From: Nephrocerus scutellatus
Taxonomy: Eukaryota > Arthropoda > Insecta > Diptera > Pipunculidae
Assembly: GCA_947095585.1 (NCBI GenBank)
Contig: OX352761.1
Span: 52,998,019 to 53,062,018, forward strand
Reading direction: 5' to 3'
DNA: 64,000 bases
The number at the start of each line of letters is the position of its first letter. Within the stretch, counting starts at the first letter, position 1. This document shows, piece by piece, positions 1-10,872 of the stretch. Below the pieces are notes generated by a model, which saw nothing but the letters and a program-made list of their open reading frames with translations, had not been told where the DNA came from and ran no database searches. The position numbers were made by a program, and so were the translations under genes.

Positions 1-3000
1 CCATCACCATTCAACTCAGCGACCCCAAAAACCATAGAATCGACACTAATATTGTTCATCCCCCCCCCCACCGCTCACTTAATGACCCCAACCCCCTAGA
101 GCTGTCTTACCTTCACCATTCAACTCAGCGACCCCGAAAACCATAGAATCGACACTAATATCGGTCACACCCCCCCCCACCACCGTTATCGACCCATCCC
201 CCTAGAGCTGTCTTACCATCACCATTCAACTCAGCGACCCCAAAAACCATAGAATCGACAATAATATCGGTCACCCCCGCCCACCCACCATTATTGACCC
301 ATCCCCTTAGAGCTGTCTTACCATCACCATTCAACTCAGCGACCCCGAAAACCATAGAATCGACACTTATATTGTTACTATCACCATTCCACTCAGCGAC
401 CCCGAAAACCATAGAATCGACACTAATATTGTTCACCCCCCCCCTCCATTATCGACCCCATCACCCTAGAGATGTCTTACCATCACCATTCAACTCAACG
501 AACCCGAAAACCATAGAATCGACACTTATATCGGTCCCCCCCCCCAACCCCGTTATCGACACAACCCCCTAGAGCTGTCTTACCATCACCATTCAACTCA
601 GCGACCCCGAAAACCATAGAATCAACACTAATATCGGTCACCCCCGCCCACCCACCATTATTGACCCATCCCCTTAGAGCTGTCTTACCATCACCATTCA
701 ACTCAGCGACCCCGAAAACCATAGAATCGACACTTATATTGTTACTATCACCATTCCACTCAGCGACCCCGAAAACCATAGAATCGACACTAATATTGTT
801 CACCATCCCCCTCCCTTATCGACTCATCACTCCATTCTGTCTTACCATCACCATTCAACTCAGCGACCCCGAAAACCATAGAATCGACACTAACATCGGT
901 CACCACCCCCTCAGTTATCGACACCATTCCCCTAGAGCTGTCTTACCATCACCATTCACCTCAACGAACCCGAAAACCATAGAATCGACACTAACATCGG
1001 TCACCCCCGCCCACCCACCATTATTGACCCATCCCCCAAGAGCTGTATTACCATCACCATTCAACTCAGCTACCCCGAAAACCATAGAATCGACACTTAT
1101 ATTGTTCACCATGCCCCTCCCTTATCGACCCATCCCACCATCCATTCAACTCAGCGACCCCAAAAACCATAGAATCGACACTAATATTGTTCATCCCCCC
1201 CCCACCACTGACTTAACGACCCCATCCCCCTAGAGCTGTCTTACCATCACCATTCAACTCAGCGACCCCGAAAACCATAGAATCGACACTAATATCGGTC
1301 ACACCCCCCCCCCCCACCACCGTTATCGACCCATCCCCCTAGAGCTGTCTTACCATCACCATTCAACTCAGCGACCCCGAAAACCATAGAATCGACACTA
1401 ATATTGTTCACCCCCCCTCCATTATCGACCCCATCACCCTAGAGATGTCTTACGATCACCATTCAACTCAACGAACCCGAAAACCATAGAATCGACACTT
1501 ATATCGGTCACCCCCCCCAAACCCCGTTATCGACACAACCCCCTAGAGCTGTCTTACCATCACCATTCAACTCAGCGACCCCGAAAACCATAGAATCAAC
1601 ACTAATATCGGTCACCACTGCCCACCCACCATTATTGACCCATCCCCTTAGAGCTGTCTTACCATCACCATTCAACTCAGCGACCCCGAAAACCATAGAA
1701 TCGACACTTATATTGTTACTATCACCATTCCACTCAGCGACCCCGAAAACCATAGAATCGACACTAATATTGTTCACCATCCCCCTCCCTTATCGACTCA
1801 TCCCTCCATTCTGTCTTACCATCACCATTCAACTCAGCGACCCCGAAAACCATAGAATCGACACTAACATCGGTCACCACCCCCTTAGTTATCGACACCA
1901 TCCCCCTAGAGCTGTCTCACCATCACCATTCAACTCAACGAACCCGAAAACCATAGAATCGACACTAATATCGGTCACCCGCCACCGTTATCGACACATC
2001 CCACTGAGCTGTCTTACCATCACCATTGCACTCAGTGACCCCGAAAACCATAGAATCGACACTAACATCGGTCACCCCCGCCCACCCACCATTATTGACC
2101 CATCCCCTTAGAGCTGTCTTACCATCACCATTCAACTCAGCGACCCCGAAAACCATAGAATCGACATTTATATTGTTCACCATGCCCCTCCCTTATCGAC
2201 CCATCCCTCCATTCTGTCTTACCATCACCATTCAACTCAGCGACCCCGAAAACCATAGAATCGACACTAATATTGTTCATCCCCCCCCTTCCTTATCGAC
2301 CCCATCACCATAGAGCTGTCTTACCATTCACCAACCAACCATAGAATCGACACTAACATCGGAAACCACCGCCCACCCACCGTTATTGACCCATCCCCCT
2401 AGAGCTGTCTTACTATCACCATTCAACTCAGTGACCCCGAAAACCTTAGAATCGATACTAATATTGTTAGCCCCCCCCGCCCCTTATCGACCCCATCACC
2501 ATATAGTTGTCTTACTACCACCATTCAACTCAGCGACCCCGAAAACCATAGAATCGACACTAATATTATTCACCAACCCCTTCCCTTATCGACCCATCAC
2601 TCTAGAGTTGTCTTACCATCACCATTCAACTCAACGAACCCGAAAACTATAGAATCGACACTTATATCGGTCACCCCCCCCCCCCCTCCAATCCTTTATC
2701 GACACATCCCCATAGAGCTGTCTTACCATCACCATTCAACTAAGCGACCCCGAAAACCATAAAATCGACACTAATATTCCCCCTCAGTTATCGATCGCAT
2801 CCCCCTAGAGCTGTCTTACCATCACCATTCAACTCAGCGACCACGAAAACCATAAAATCGACACTAATATCGGTCACCCCCTCCCCCCACCGTTATCGAC
2901 CCATCCCCCTAAAACTGTCTTACCATCACCATTCAACTCTGCGACCACGAAAACCATAAAATCGACACTAATATCCCCCCCTCAGTTATCGATCGCATCC

Positions 3001-3478
3001 CCCTAGAGCTGTCTTACCATCACCATTCAACTCAGCGACTACGAAAACCATAAAATCGACACTAATATCGGTCAATCCCCCCATCAGTTGTCGACTCATC
3101 CCCCTAGAGCTGTGTTACTACCACCATTCAACTCAGCAACCACAAAAACCATAAAATCGACACTAATATCGGTCACCCCCTCCCCCCACCGTTATCGACC
3201 AATCCCCCTAAAACTGTCTTACCATCACCATTCAACTCTACGACCACGAAAACCATAAAATCGACACTAATATCCCCCCCCCTTAGTTATCGATCGCATC
3301 CCGCTAGACCTGTCTTACCATCACCATTCAACTCAGCGACTACGAAAACCATAAAATCGACACTAATATCCGTCAACTCCCCCCATCAGTTATCGATCGC
3401 ATCCCCCTAGAGCTGTCTTACTACCACCATTCAACTCAGCGACCACGAAAACCATAAAATCGACACTAATATCGGTCA
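1..3478. repeat. Satellite array, ~100-bp monomers
   Basis: Roughly three dozen head-to-tail monomers are visible. Each has a conserved core (agagctgtcttaccatcacc, then an attcaactcagcgacc-like block, then accatagaatcgacac) and a variable linker of C homopolymers followed by a gttatcgacccatccccct-like stretch. Core-to-core spacing is usually 99-106 bp. A short variant of about 57 bp, lacking the linker, recurs (for example 351 to 408, and again near 720-780 and 1690-1750). From about 2750 to 3478 most monomers carry cataaaatcg in place of catagaatcg, so a second subfamily is locally homogenised. Open frames exist on both strands but they follow the repeat and are not genes. The same repeat in reverse complement sits inside the Helitrons at 24084-26210 and 44644-46770. 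The left edge lies outside the window. Confidence 0.96.
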
Positions 3479-3681
3479 AGTGGAGTTAATAAATATAGAA
3501 TGCCTTCTATACTGTGCAAAATATTGTTAGTTCATTTATATTGTCAAATCAGGAAATAAATACAATAGGAAAGGAAGAAATACCCTATATTAATATTGAA
3601 GACGAATTACGACGAATTTACCGATATAAGAATAGCCGCGCATGGCACAACAATAATTTATATTTTAAGCTTACCAACTAC
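3479..3681. other. AT-rich linker, nothing recognised
   Basis: This stretch lies between the last satellite monomer and the first tandem mosaic unit. It has no long open frame, no terminal repeat and no match to other parts of the window that I can see. It could be original flanking DNA. Confidence 0.5.
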
Positions 3682-3937
3682 AAAGAATGAAGTTGGTTAA
3701 AATTTAAGTAATAAAGAAATAAGATTGCAAAAATACTGCAATGTAAAGAAAAAAATGTACATGGATTAAACACAGATGTAATAAATGTAAAGAATATAAT
3801 AAAATAAAACAATTTGTAACGAAAATAGTTTTGTAGAGATAAGTAATAGTAGTTGTACTAGTAATTTAATAAATAGTAAATGACCAAACAGCGCCCGCAT
3901 CAACGCCGACCACATAAGTGACATCGAAGAAGTACAA

Positions 3938-4482
3938 TATGCTTTTACTTTCTTTTACTAGTAGTAAAAGTAAGTATAGTAATCATGAAAATTTTCGAAC
4001 TCGGGATTTTTGCAGATTTACCCATTACCGTATCTCCTGAGTCAGAAAAAAAAAATCTCTGTCTGTGTGTCTGTGGCCCTGTGTCCACTCTACAGCCCAA
4101 ACGGCTGAATTGATTTAGACGAAAATTCATATTTAAGCTTTTTACATAAATTGGGAGGGCCCAGTTGATTTTGGCGGAAATCGGCCAAATGGAAGTGGTA
4201 GTCGTAGTAGTAAACTACTATATAAAAAATAAATGGAAAAAAAAATTTAATATACATTTACTGAAGATTCTGGACCCGTCCGTAAAAGAAAGTCGTGTTG
4301 TGCCCACACCTCCATTTTTAAGCTTTCTTTTTCTTAAAATTTTATTTTTATACACGCGTCACAATTGTTTTAATCCTATTCCCATTAAATTCTGACTTGT
4401 AGAGGAAAAACGACGAAGGAAAAACCCGAAAAGCTACCCCCGGACACCTTAGAATCAGAAGTAATACAACCGAGGACGGTTG
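3938..4482. mobile_element. ~545-bp inserted repeat in U1
   Basis: In U4 the flanking bases run together without it (junction near 19277: gtacaaccc then actaatgc). In U1, U2 and U3 about 545 bp interrupt the same point, so this is an insertion with a paralogous empty site. It starts with an imperfect palindrome (cttttactagtagtaaaag), has a T/G-rich stretch (ctctgtctgtgtgtctgtgg) and ends in gaggacggttgc. I see no clean target duplication or terminal inverted repeat, so the class is unknown. Non-autonomous element is the safest label. Confidence 0.65.
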
Positions 4483-4758
4483 CACTAATGCAAAAACTGC
4501 CAAAGACACGCACACACCAATATCGCAACGATCATAACGCTCCACATTTCCATGAAAAATGCGACATCAGCCGATTTCACCCCATCATTTTGATCAGTAA
4601 CCAAGTGCGTGGTTAATGCGAGGTCAGCAAATCTCACCCCATCATTTATCAGTCATCGGACGCAATATTAATGCAGAGGAAACAAATTGCGACCACACAC
4701 GATCGGATACGTAGTTTACCTTTTAGATAATAAGCTTTCTGTTATTTAGTCTTCTCTT

Positions 4759-6998
4759 CTCTCTCTATAATAACTTCACTTGCCCGTGGCACAGATGTCG
4801 GTCGGCAGTCGGTGGGTTTGTCGTGGAATCTTGCGATGAATTTTTAACCCACTTCTGAGCCCGATTTTATTGAAATTTTGCACACATGTGTATTTCCGGA
4901 GACAACACATTCTATTCAAATTTAGGGCCTCAGGGCCGAAGGGTGCCCATATAAAATTTTTGAAATTAACCCGATTTTCTTTAAACTTTCTACACATGTG
5001 TATCTCTGAAAAAATTTTGGAGACCCCAGGCCCCGGGGTCAAGGAGCCCCATAAAGTTTTTTTAAAAAAATTAACCCGATTTTTAATACACATGTGTATC
5101 TCCGATGTACAAAATTATTTGTAAAATGTATGGAGTGGTGGGCCCGGGGCCCGAGGGGTGCCTATGTAATTTTTAAATTCTCTATATTAACTTCGCTTTC
5201 CCGTGGCACATCTGGTTGTCGGTCGATCTGTCGGTCAGTTTGTCGTGGAATCTTGCGATAAATTTTTAACCCACTTCCCAAAGTCCGATTTCATTGAAAT
5301 TTTGCAAACATGTGTATTTTTAAAAATTAGCCCGATATTCTATACATTTTATACAAATGTGTATCTCCGATGGACAACACTTTTTGCAAAAATTATGGTG
5401 GCCCCGAGGTCGTGGGGCACCATAAAAATGTTTCAAAAAAATTAACCCGATTTTCCTAAAATTTTATACAGATGTGTATCTATGTGTATTTATATGTGAG
5501 CCCCTCAGCTCTTTGGACCGATCACTTCCAAATTTTTGTAAAAAGTGTTTTCACCGGAGTCAGTCAGCCAACGACACATGGATAGCGATAATTTATCAAT
5601 ATAGATAACTTACAAAAAATAATAGGAGCCCCCTAACCAAAGTGTCGGACCTTTCCAAAAAATTCATAAAAACATGATATTTGTAAAAATAATTCATATA
5701 GTGACCTCTTAACCCAGGAGTCTGACCACTTCCACAATTTGACGAAAATCTTTTCATTATGGCATAAAACAACTATGCAAAGTTAGAACGCGATCGGTTG
5801 GGGTTTGACAGTCTTTAGGGAACTTAAATAAATAAAACTTTTTAATTTTTATTGAAATTTTTTAATTTTTTTATACATAGAATCATTGCCTAAGGCGCGT
5901 GTAATGCATGGAAAAGTGGAACTGGTATATATCTGCTTCTACTAGTCAGAATTTGATGAAACTTGTTTTAAAAGAATTGCTTAGCGCTCGGCTTGCGATG
6001 ACGTAATTTGTGACGCGTGTTATATATGAAAATCTATTCTTAAGGAGTAAACTCCAGTCGCGCTTCGGAGCTAACACGACCCTTTTTTTAAAAAAAATTT
6101 CTTGAATTTTTTAAAACAAGCCCGGGGTCTCCACAATTTTTACAAAAAGTGTTGTCCATCGGAGATACACATGTGTATTTGGCCCTGAGGACCGAGGGGC
6201 CCCAAATTTTAATAGCAAGTTTTGTCTTCGGATATACACATGTGTGCAAAATTTCAATAAAATCGGGCTTTGGAAAGAGGGTTAAAAATTGATCGCAAGA
6301 TTTCACGACAAACAGACCGACCGACCGACCGACCGATAGACAGACGTGCTACAGGCAAGCGAATTTAAAAATTGAAATTTTGCTTGCAAATTCTCTGATC
6401 GGAGATTCGATTTTGCGGTGAAATTCCCCATTTAGTGAAAACATAGCAGCCACAGCGCACGGCTGGTGCGACGTACACACAGCAACGTACGAAGTAAAAC
6501 TAAAATTCTTTCTTTTGAGTTTAGTTAAGCTGTACAGCAGTTGAATGCGTAACCGGTTCTTCATATACTCGTAATATTGTACAAAACACAAATTAAGAAT
6601 GCACTCACACAACACATTTCAATTGCGGAATCATTCAGTTTTGTATAAAAATATTTGCTCTACTTCCTCTTGATATCTCTATACTCTATGCTACAACACA
6701 ACAACAAAACAAGCACAATCGTAAAGCAAGCAGCGCTGCTTACAGCGCATCAGCTCATCAGCGCAGAACACAGTCATTATAGTATGATATGATCTGATGC
6801 CGCTAAATGGAAGAATTTGTATGGAGCCCCCCGATACCGCTGCCCGATCTCTCTGAAATTTAATAGAAAGTATTGTCTCCGGAAATAGACATGTGCGCAA
6901 AATTTCAATAAAATCTGGATTTGGGAAGTGGGTTAAAAATTTATCAAAAAATCTGACCAGCCAGCCACGGGTACGCGAAGTTAATACAGAGAATTTAA
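4759..6998. mobile_element. Inverted-module repeat cluster in U1
   Basis: The motif ctctatattaacttcgcttg followed by cccgtggcac occurs forward at about 4762 and 5178 and inverted at about 6966-6998. A truncated inverted copy lies near 6300-6375, next to a (CCGA)n run at 6316-6340. Between them are repeated blocks of about 100-150 bp, each with aacccacttcccaaa-, attttgcacacatgtgtat- and ggccccgaggtcgtgggg-like segments, some forward and some inverted. The layout resembles a fold-back or subterminal-repeat DNA element with nested copies. No transposase is present and I cannot assign a superfamily. Confidence 0.65.
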
Positions 6999-7153
6999 AA
7001 ACCACATTTTACTTTGCAAACGTTTGGCTAAAGAAAGTCGATAGCGATGCGTAGATTGAGTATTTTTTCAGTTTTTTCAGGGATAGTAACCCCTATGAAT
7101 GATAAAATTACGCCATCGCAAGCCGAGCGCTAACCAATTGTTTTAAAATAAGT
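5961..7153. repeat. ~49-bp inverted arms, possible TIR element in U1
   Basis: The left arm at 5961-6009 (acttgttttaaaagaattgc, then ttagcgctcggcttgcgatg) is the imperfect reverse complement of the right arm at 7105-7153. In U4 the complementarity extends further outward, into aatttgatg / catcaaatt and beyond (about 21333 against 22590). The U1-U3 junctions therefore probably cut through a longer TIR. This pair interleaves with the inverted-module cluster, so the history is a mosaic and not one simple insertion. Confidence 0.6.
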
Positions 7154-7155
7154 TT

Positions 7156-9236
7156 AAAGAATGAAGTTGGTGAAAATTTAAGTAATAAAGAAATAAGATT
7201 GCAAAAATACTGCAATGTAAAGAAAAAAATGTACATGGATTAAAAACAGATGTAATAAATGTAAAGAATATAATAAAATAAAACAATTTGTAACGAAACT
7301 AGTTTTGTAGAGATAAGTAATAGTAGTTGTACTAGTAATTTAATAAATAGTAAATGACCAAACAGCGCCCGCATCAACGCCGACCACATAAGTGACATCG
7401 AAGAAGTACAATATGCTTTTACTTTCTTTTACTAGTAGTAAAAGTAAGTATAGTAATCATGAAAATATTCGAACTCGGGATTTTTGCAGATTTACCCATT
7501 ACCGTATCTCCTGAGTCAAAAAAAAAAAAATCTCTGTCTGTGTGTCTGTGGCCCTGTGTCCACTCTACAGCCCAAACGGCTGAATTGATTTAGACGAAAA
7601 TTCATATTTAAGCTTTTTACATAAATTGGGAGGGCCCAGTTGATTTTGGCGGAAATCGGCCAAATGGAAGTGGTAGTCGTAGTAGTAAACTACTATATAA
7701 AAAATAAATGGAAAAAAAAATTTAATATACATTTACTGAAGATTCTGGACCCGTCCGTAAAAGAAAGTCGTGTTGTGCCCACACCTCCATTTTTAAGCTT
7801 TCTTTTTCTTAAAATTTTATTTTTATACACGCGTCACAATTGTTTTAATCCTATTCCCATTAAATTCTGACTTGTAGAGGAAAAACGACGAGGGAAAACC
7901 CGAAAAGCTACCCCCGGACACCTTAGAATCAGAAGTAATACAACCGAGGACGGTTGCACTAATGCAGAAACTGCCAAAGACACGCACACAGCAATATCGC
8001 AACGATCATAACGCTCCACATTTCCATGAAAAATGCGACATCAGCCGATTTCACCCCATCATTTTGATCAGTAACCAAGTGCGTGGTTAATGCGAGGTCA
8101 GCAAATCTCACCCCATCATTTGTCAGTCATCGGACGCAATATTAATGCAGAGGAAACAAATTGCGACCACACACGATCGGATACGTAGTTTACCTTTTAG
8201 ATAATAAGCTTTCTGTTATTTAGTCTTCTCTTCTCTCTCTATAATAACTTCACTTGCCCGTGGCACAGATGTCGGTCGGCAGTCGGTGGGTTTGTCGTGG
8301 AATCTTGCGATGAATTTTTAACCCACTTCCCAAAGTCCGATTTCATTGAAATTTTGCAAACATGAAAGATTTCACGACAAACAGACCGACCGACCGACCG
8401 ACCGATAGACAGACGTGCTACAGGCAAGCGAATTTAAAAATTGAAATTTTGCTTGCAAATTCTCTGATCGGAGATTCTATTTTGCGGTGAAATTCCCCAT
8501 TTAGTGAAAACATAGCAGCCACAGCGCACGGCTGGTGCGACGTACACACAGCGACGTACGAAGTAAAACTAAAATTCTTTCTTTTGAGTTTAGTTAAGCT
8601 GTAAAGCAGTTGAATGCGTAACCGGTTCTTCATATACTCGTAATATTGTACAAAACACAAATTAAGAATGCACTCACACAACTGAGTGGACAACACATTT
8701 CAATTGGGGAATCATTCAGTTTTGTATAAAAATATTTGCTCTACTTCCTCTTGATATCTCTATACTCTATGCTACAACACAACAACAAAACAAGCACAAT
8801 CGTAAAGCAAGCAGCGCTGCTTACAGCGCATCAGCTCATCAGCGCAGAACACAGTCATTATAGTATGATATGATCTGATGCCGCTAAATGGAAGAATTTG
8901 TATGGAGCCCCCCGATACCGCTGCCCGATCTCTCTGAAATTTAATAGAAAGTATTGTCTCCGGAAATAGACATGTGCGCAAAATTTCAATAAAATCTGGA
9001 TTTGGGAAGTGGGTTAAAAATTGATCAGAAAATCTGACCAGCCAGCTACGGGTACGCGAAGTTAATATAGAGAATTTAAAACCCACATTTTACTTTGCAA
9101 ACGTTTGGCTAAAGAAAGTCGATAGTGATGCGTAGATTGAGTATTTTTTCAGTTTTTTCAGGGATAGTAACCCCTATGAATGATAAAATTACGCCATCGC
9201 AAGCCGAGCGCTAACCAATTGTTTTAAAATAAGTTT
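7156..9236. repeat. Mosaic tandem unit U2, internally deleted
   Basis: This is a copy of U1 shortened to 2081 bp by two deletions. The first fuses the two forward modules through the shared aatttttaacccacttc (near 8330) and removes the equivalent of about 423 bp. The second lies at 8364-8366, where a forward module (gcaaacatg) joins directly to an inverted one (agatttcacgacaaacagac), and removes about 985 bp. U2 retains 13 bp (actgagtggacaa region, about 8683) that U1 lacks. Confidence 0.85.
7412..7957. mobile_element. ~546-bp inserted repeat in U2
   Basis: This is the second copy of the insertion described at 3938-4482, in the same position of the unit and nearly identical. It was therefore present before the unit was multiplied into U1-U3. 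Confidence 0.65.
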
Positions 9237-9494
9237 AAAGAATGAAGTTGGTGAAAATTTAAGTAATAAAGAAATAAGATTGCAAAAATACTGCAATGTA
9301 AAGAAAAAAATGTACATGGATAAAAAACAGATGTAATAAATGTAAAGAATATAATAAAATAAAACAATTTGTAACGAAACTAGTTTTGTAGAGATAAGTA
9401 ATAAAGTTGTACTAGTAATTTAATAAATAGTAAATGACCAAACAGCGCCCGCATCAACGCCGACCACCTAAGTGACATCGAAGAAGTACAACCC

Positions 9495-10042
9495 GGAATA
9501 CTGCTTTTACTTTCTTTTACTAGTAGTAAAAGTAAGTATAGTAATCATGAAAATTTTCGAACTCGGGATTTTTGCAGATTTACCCATTACCGTATCTCCT
9601 GAGTCAGAAAAAGCCAAAAAAAAAATCTCTGTCTGTGTGTCTGTGGCACTGTGTCCATTCAGCCCAAACGGCTGAATTGATTGAGACGAAAATTTATTTT
9701 TTACATAAATTGGGAGGGCCCAGTTGATTTTGGCGGAAATCGGCCAAACGGAAGTGGTAGTCGTAGTAGTAAACTACTATATAAAAACTAAATGGAAAAA
9801 AAAATTTAATATACATTTACTGAAGATTCTGGACCCGTCCGTAAAAGAAAGTCGTGTTGTGCCCACACCTCCATTTTTAAGCTTTCTTTTTCTTAAAATT
9901 TTATTTTTATACACGCGTCACAATTGTTTTAATCCTAGTCCCATTAAATTCTGACTTGTAGAGGAAAAACGACGAAGGAAAAACCCGAAAAGCTACCCCC
10001 GGACACCTTAGAATCAGAAGTAATACAACCGAGGACGGTTGC
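9495..10042. mobile_element. ~548-bp inserted repeat in U3
   Basis: This is the third copy of the 545-bp insertion. Its left edge keeps the flank gtacaaccc exactly as in the U4 empty site, so this copy best defines the insertion limits. It differs from the U1 and U2 copies by a few small indels. Confidence 0.65.
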
Positions 10043-10586
10043 ACTAATGCAGAAACTGCCAAAGACACGCACACACCAATATCGCAACGATCATAACGCT
10101 CCACATTTCCATGAAAAATGCGACATCAGCCGATTTCACCCCATCATTTTGATCAGTAACCAAGTGCGTGGTTAATGCGAGGTCAGCAAATCTCACCCCA
10201 TCATTTATCAGTCATCGGACGCAATATTAATGCAGAGGAAACAAATTGCGACCACACACGATCGGATACGTAGTTTACCTTTTAGATAATAAGCTTTCTG
10301 TTATTTAGTCTTCTCTTCTCTCTCTATAATAACTTCACTTGCCCGTGGCACAGATGTCGGTCGGCAGTCGGTGGGTTTGTCGTGGAATCTTGCGATGAAT
10401 TTTTAACCCACTTCTGAGCCCGATTTTATTGAAATTTTGCACACATGTGTATTTCCGGAGACAACACATTCTATTCAAATTTAGGGCCTCAGGGCCGAAG
10501 GGTGCCCATATAAAATTTTTGAAATTAACCCGATTTTCTTTAAACTTTCTACACATGTGTATCTCTGAAAAAATTTTGGAGACCCC

Positions 10587-10598
10587 AGGCCCCGGGGT
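10587..10598 (+). repeat. Target-site duplication, left copy (RTE-like)
   Basis: The 12-bp sequence aggccccggggt occurs here and again at 13886-13897, flanking the retrotransposon. The uninterrupted U1 paralogue at about 5031-5042 contains it once. Confidence 0.93.
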
Positions 10599-10872
10599 TT
10601 GCGATTGCGATTGATCGGGAAACTACTGACTGCTCAAAACTTGGTTTGGGCCAGTAGCGTAACAATCAAGTTCGTGATGTAGTGCTTGCTCTACCTCCTC
10701 GTGGTGGTCCCCGGGCAACTATGTGTATAAATCCTTATACATGTAGGCTAAAACTGCAAGTGCGAACGGTCTAGCGTTTCTAGTCTAGGTAACGTGGGCT
10801 AGCACCCTGCGGTACCGAAAAATACCCGCTACCGAAACTGACACAACGCCTCGGATAAGTAATGATCGAATA
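10599..10872 (+). promoter_or_regulatory. 5' leader of the RTE-like element
   Basis: Untranslated leader starting with a short direct repeat (ttgcgattgcgattg). It ends in a three-codon mini-ORF (10862-10873) whose stop overlaps the main start codon in the string taatg (10871-10875). Such an overlap can allow termination-reinitiation, but with only three codons it may be chance. An internal promoter is expected for this class; I cannot place it. Confidence 0.5.

Larger units (their letters stand above)
3682..7155. repeat. Mosaic tandem unit U1 (~3.47 kb)
   Basis: This is the first of four direct copies that begin with aaagaatgaagttggt (3682, 7156, 9237; U4 starts a few bases later in the unit at 19037). 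In order it holds a left component (3682-4758), a 545-bp inserted repeat (3938-4482), a set of inverted modules carrying the terminal motif tctctatattaacttcgctt (4759-6998), and a right end with atgcgtagattgagt and a TIR arm (to 7153). U1 lacks the 665-bp host block found in U4 and has only a few small indels relative to U3. No credible protein-coding frame is present. Confidence 0.85.

Noticed and set aside
1..3478. Long open frames on both strands of the satellite (for example 661-1233 plus, 495-806 minus)
   Set aside because: They are repeated peptides that follow the monomer period and end at random linker changes. Both strands are equally open, as expected for a stop-poor tandem repeat.
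1..3478. Regular repeats as a CRISPR array
   Set aside because: The monomers are head-to-tail with no unique spacers of fixed length, no cas genes occur, and the DNA is eukaryotic.
4348..4545. Recurring minus-strand small frame starting MERYDRCD (also 7834, 9907, 19103)
   Set aside because: In U1-U3 it runs across the 545-bp insertion joint, and in U4 across unrelated sequence. The C-terminal part differs each time, so it is not a conserved protein.
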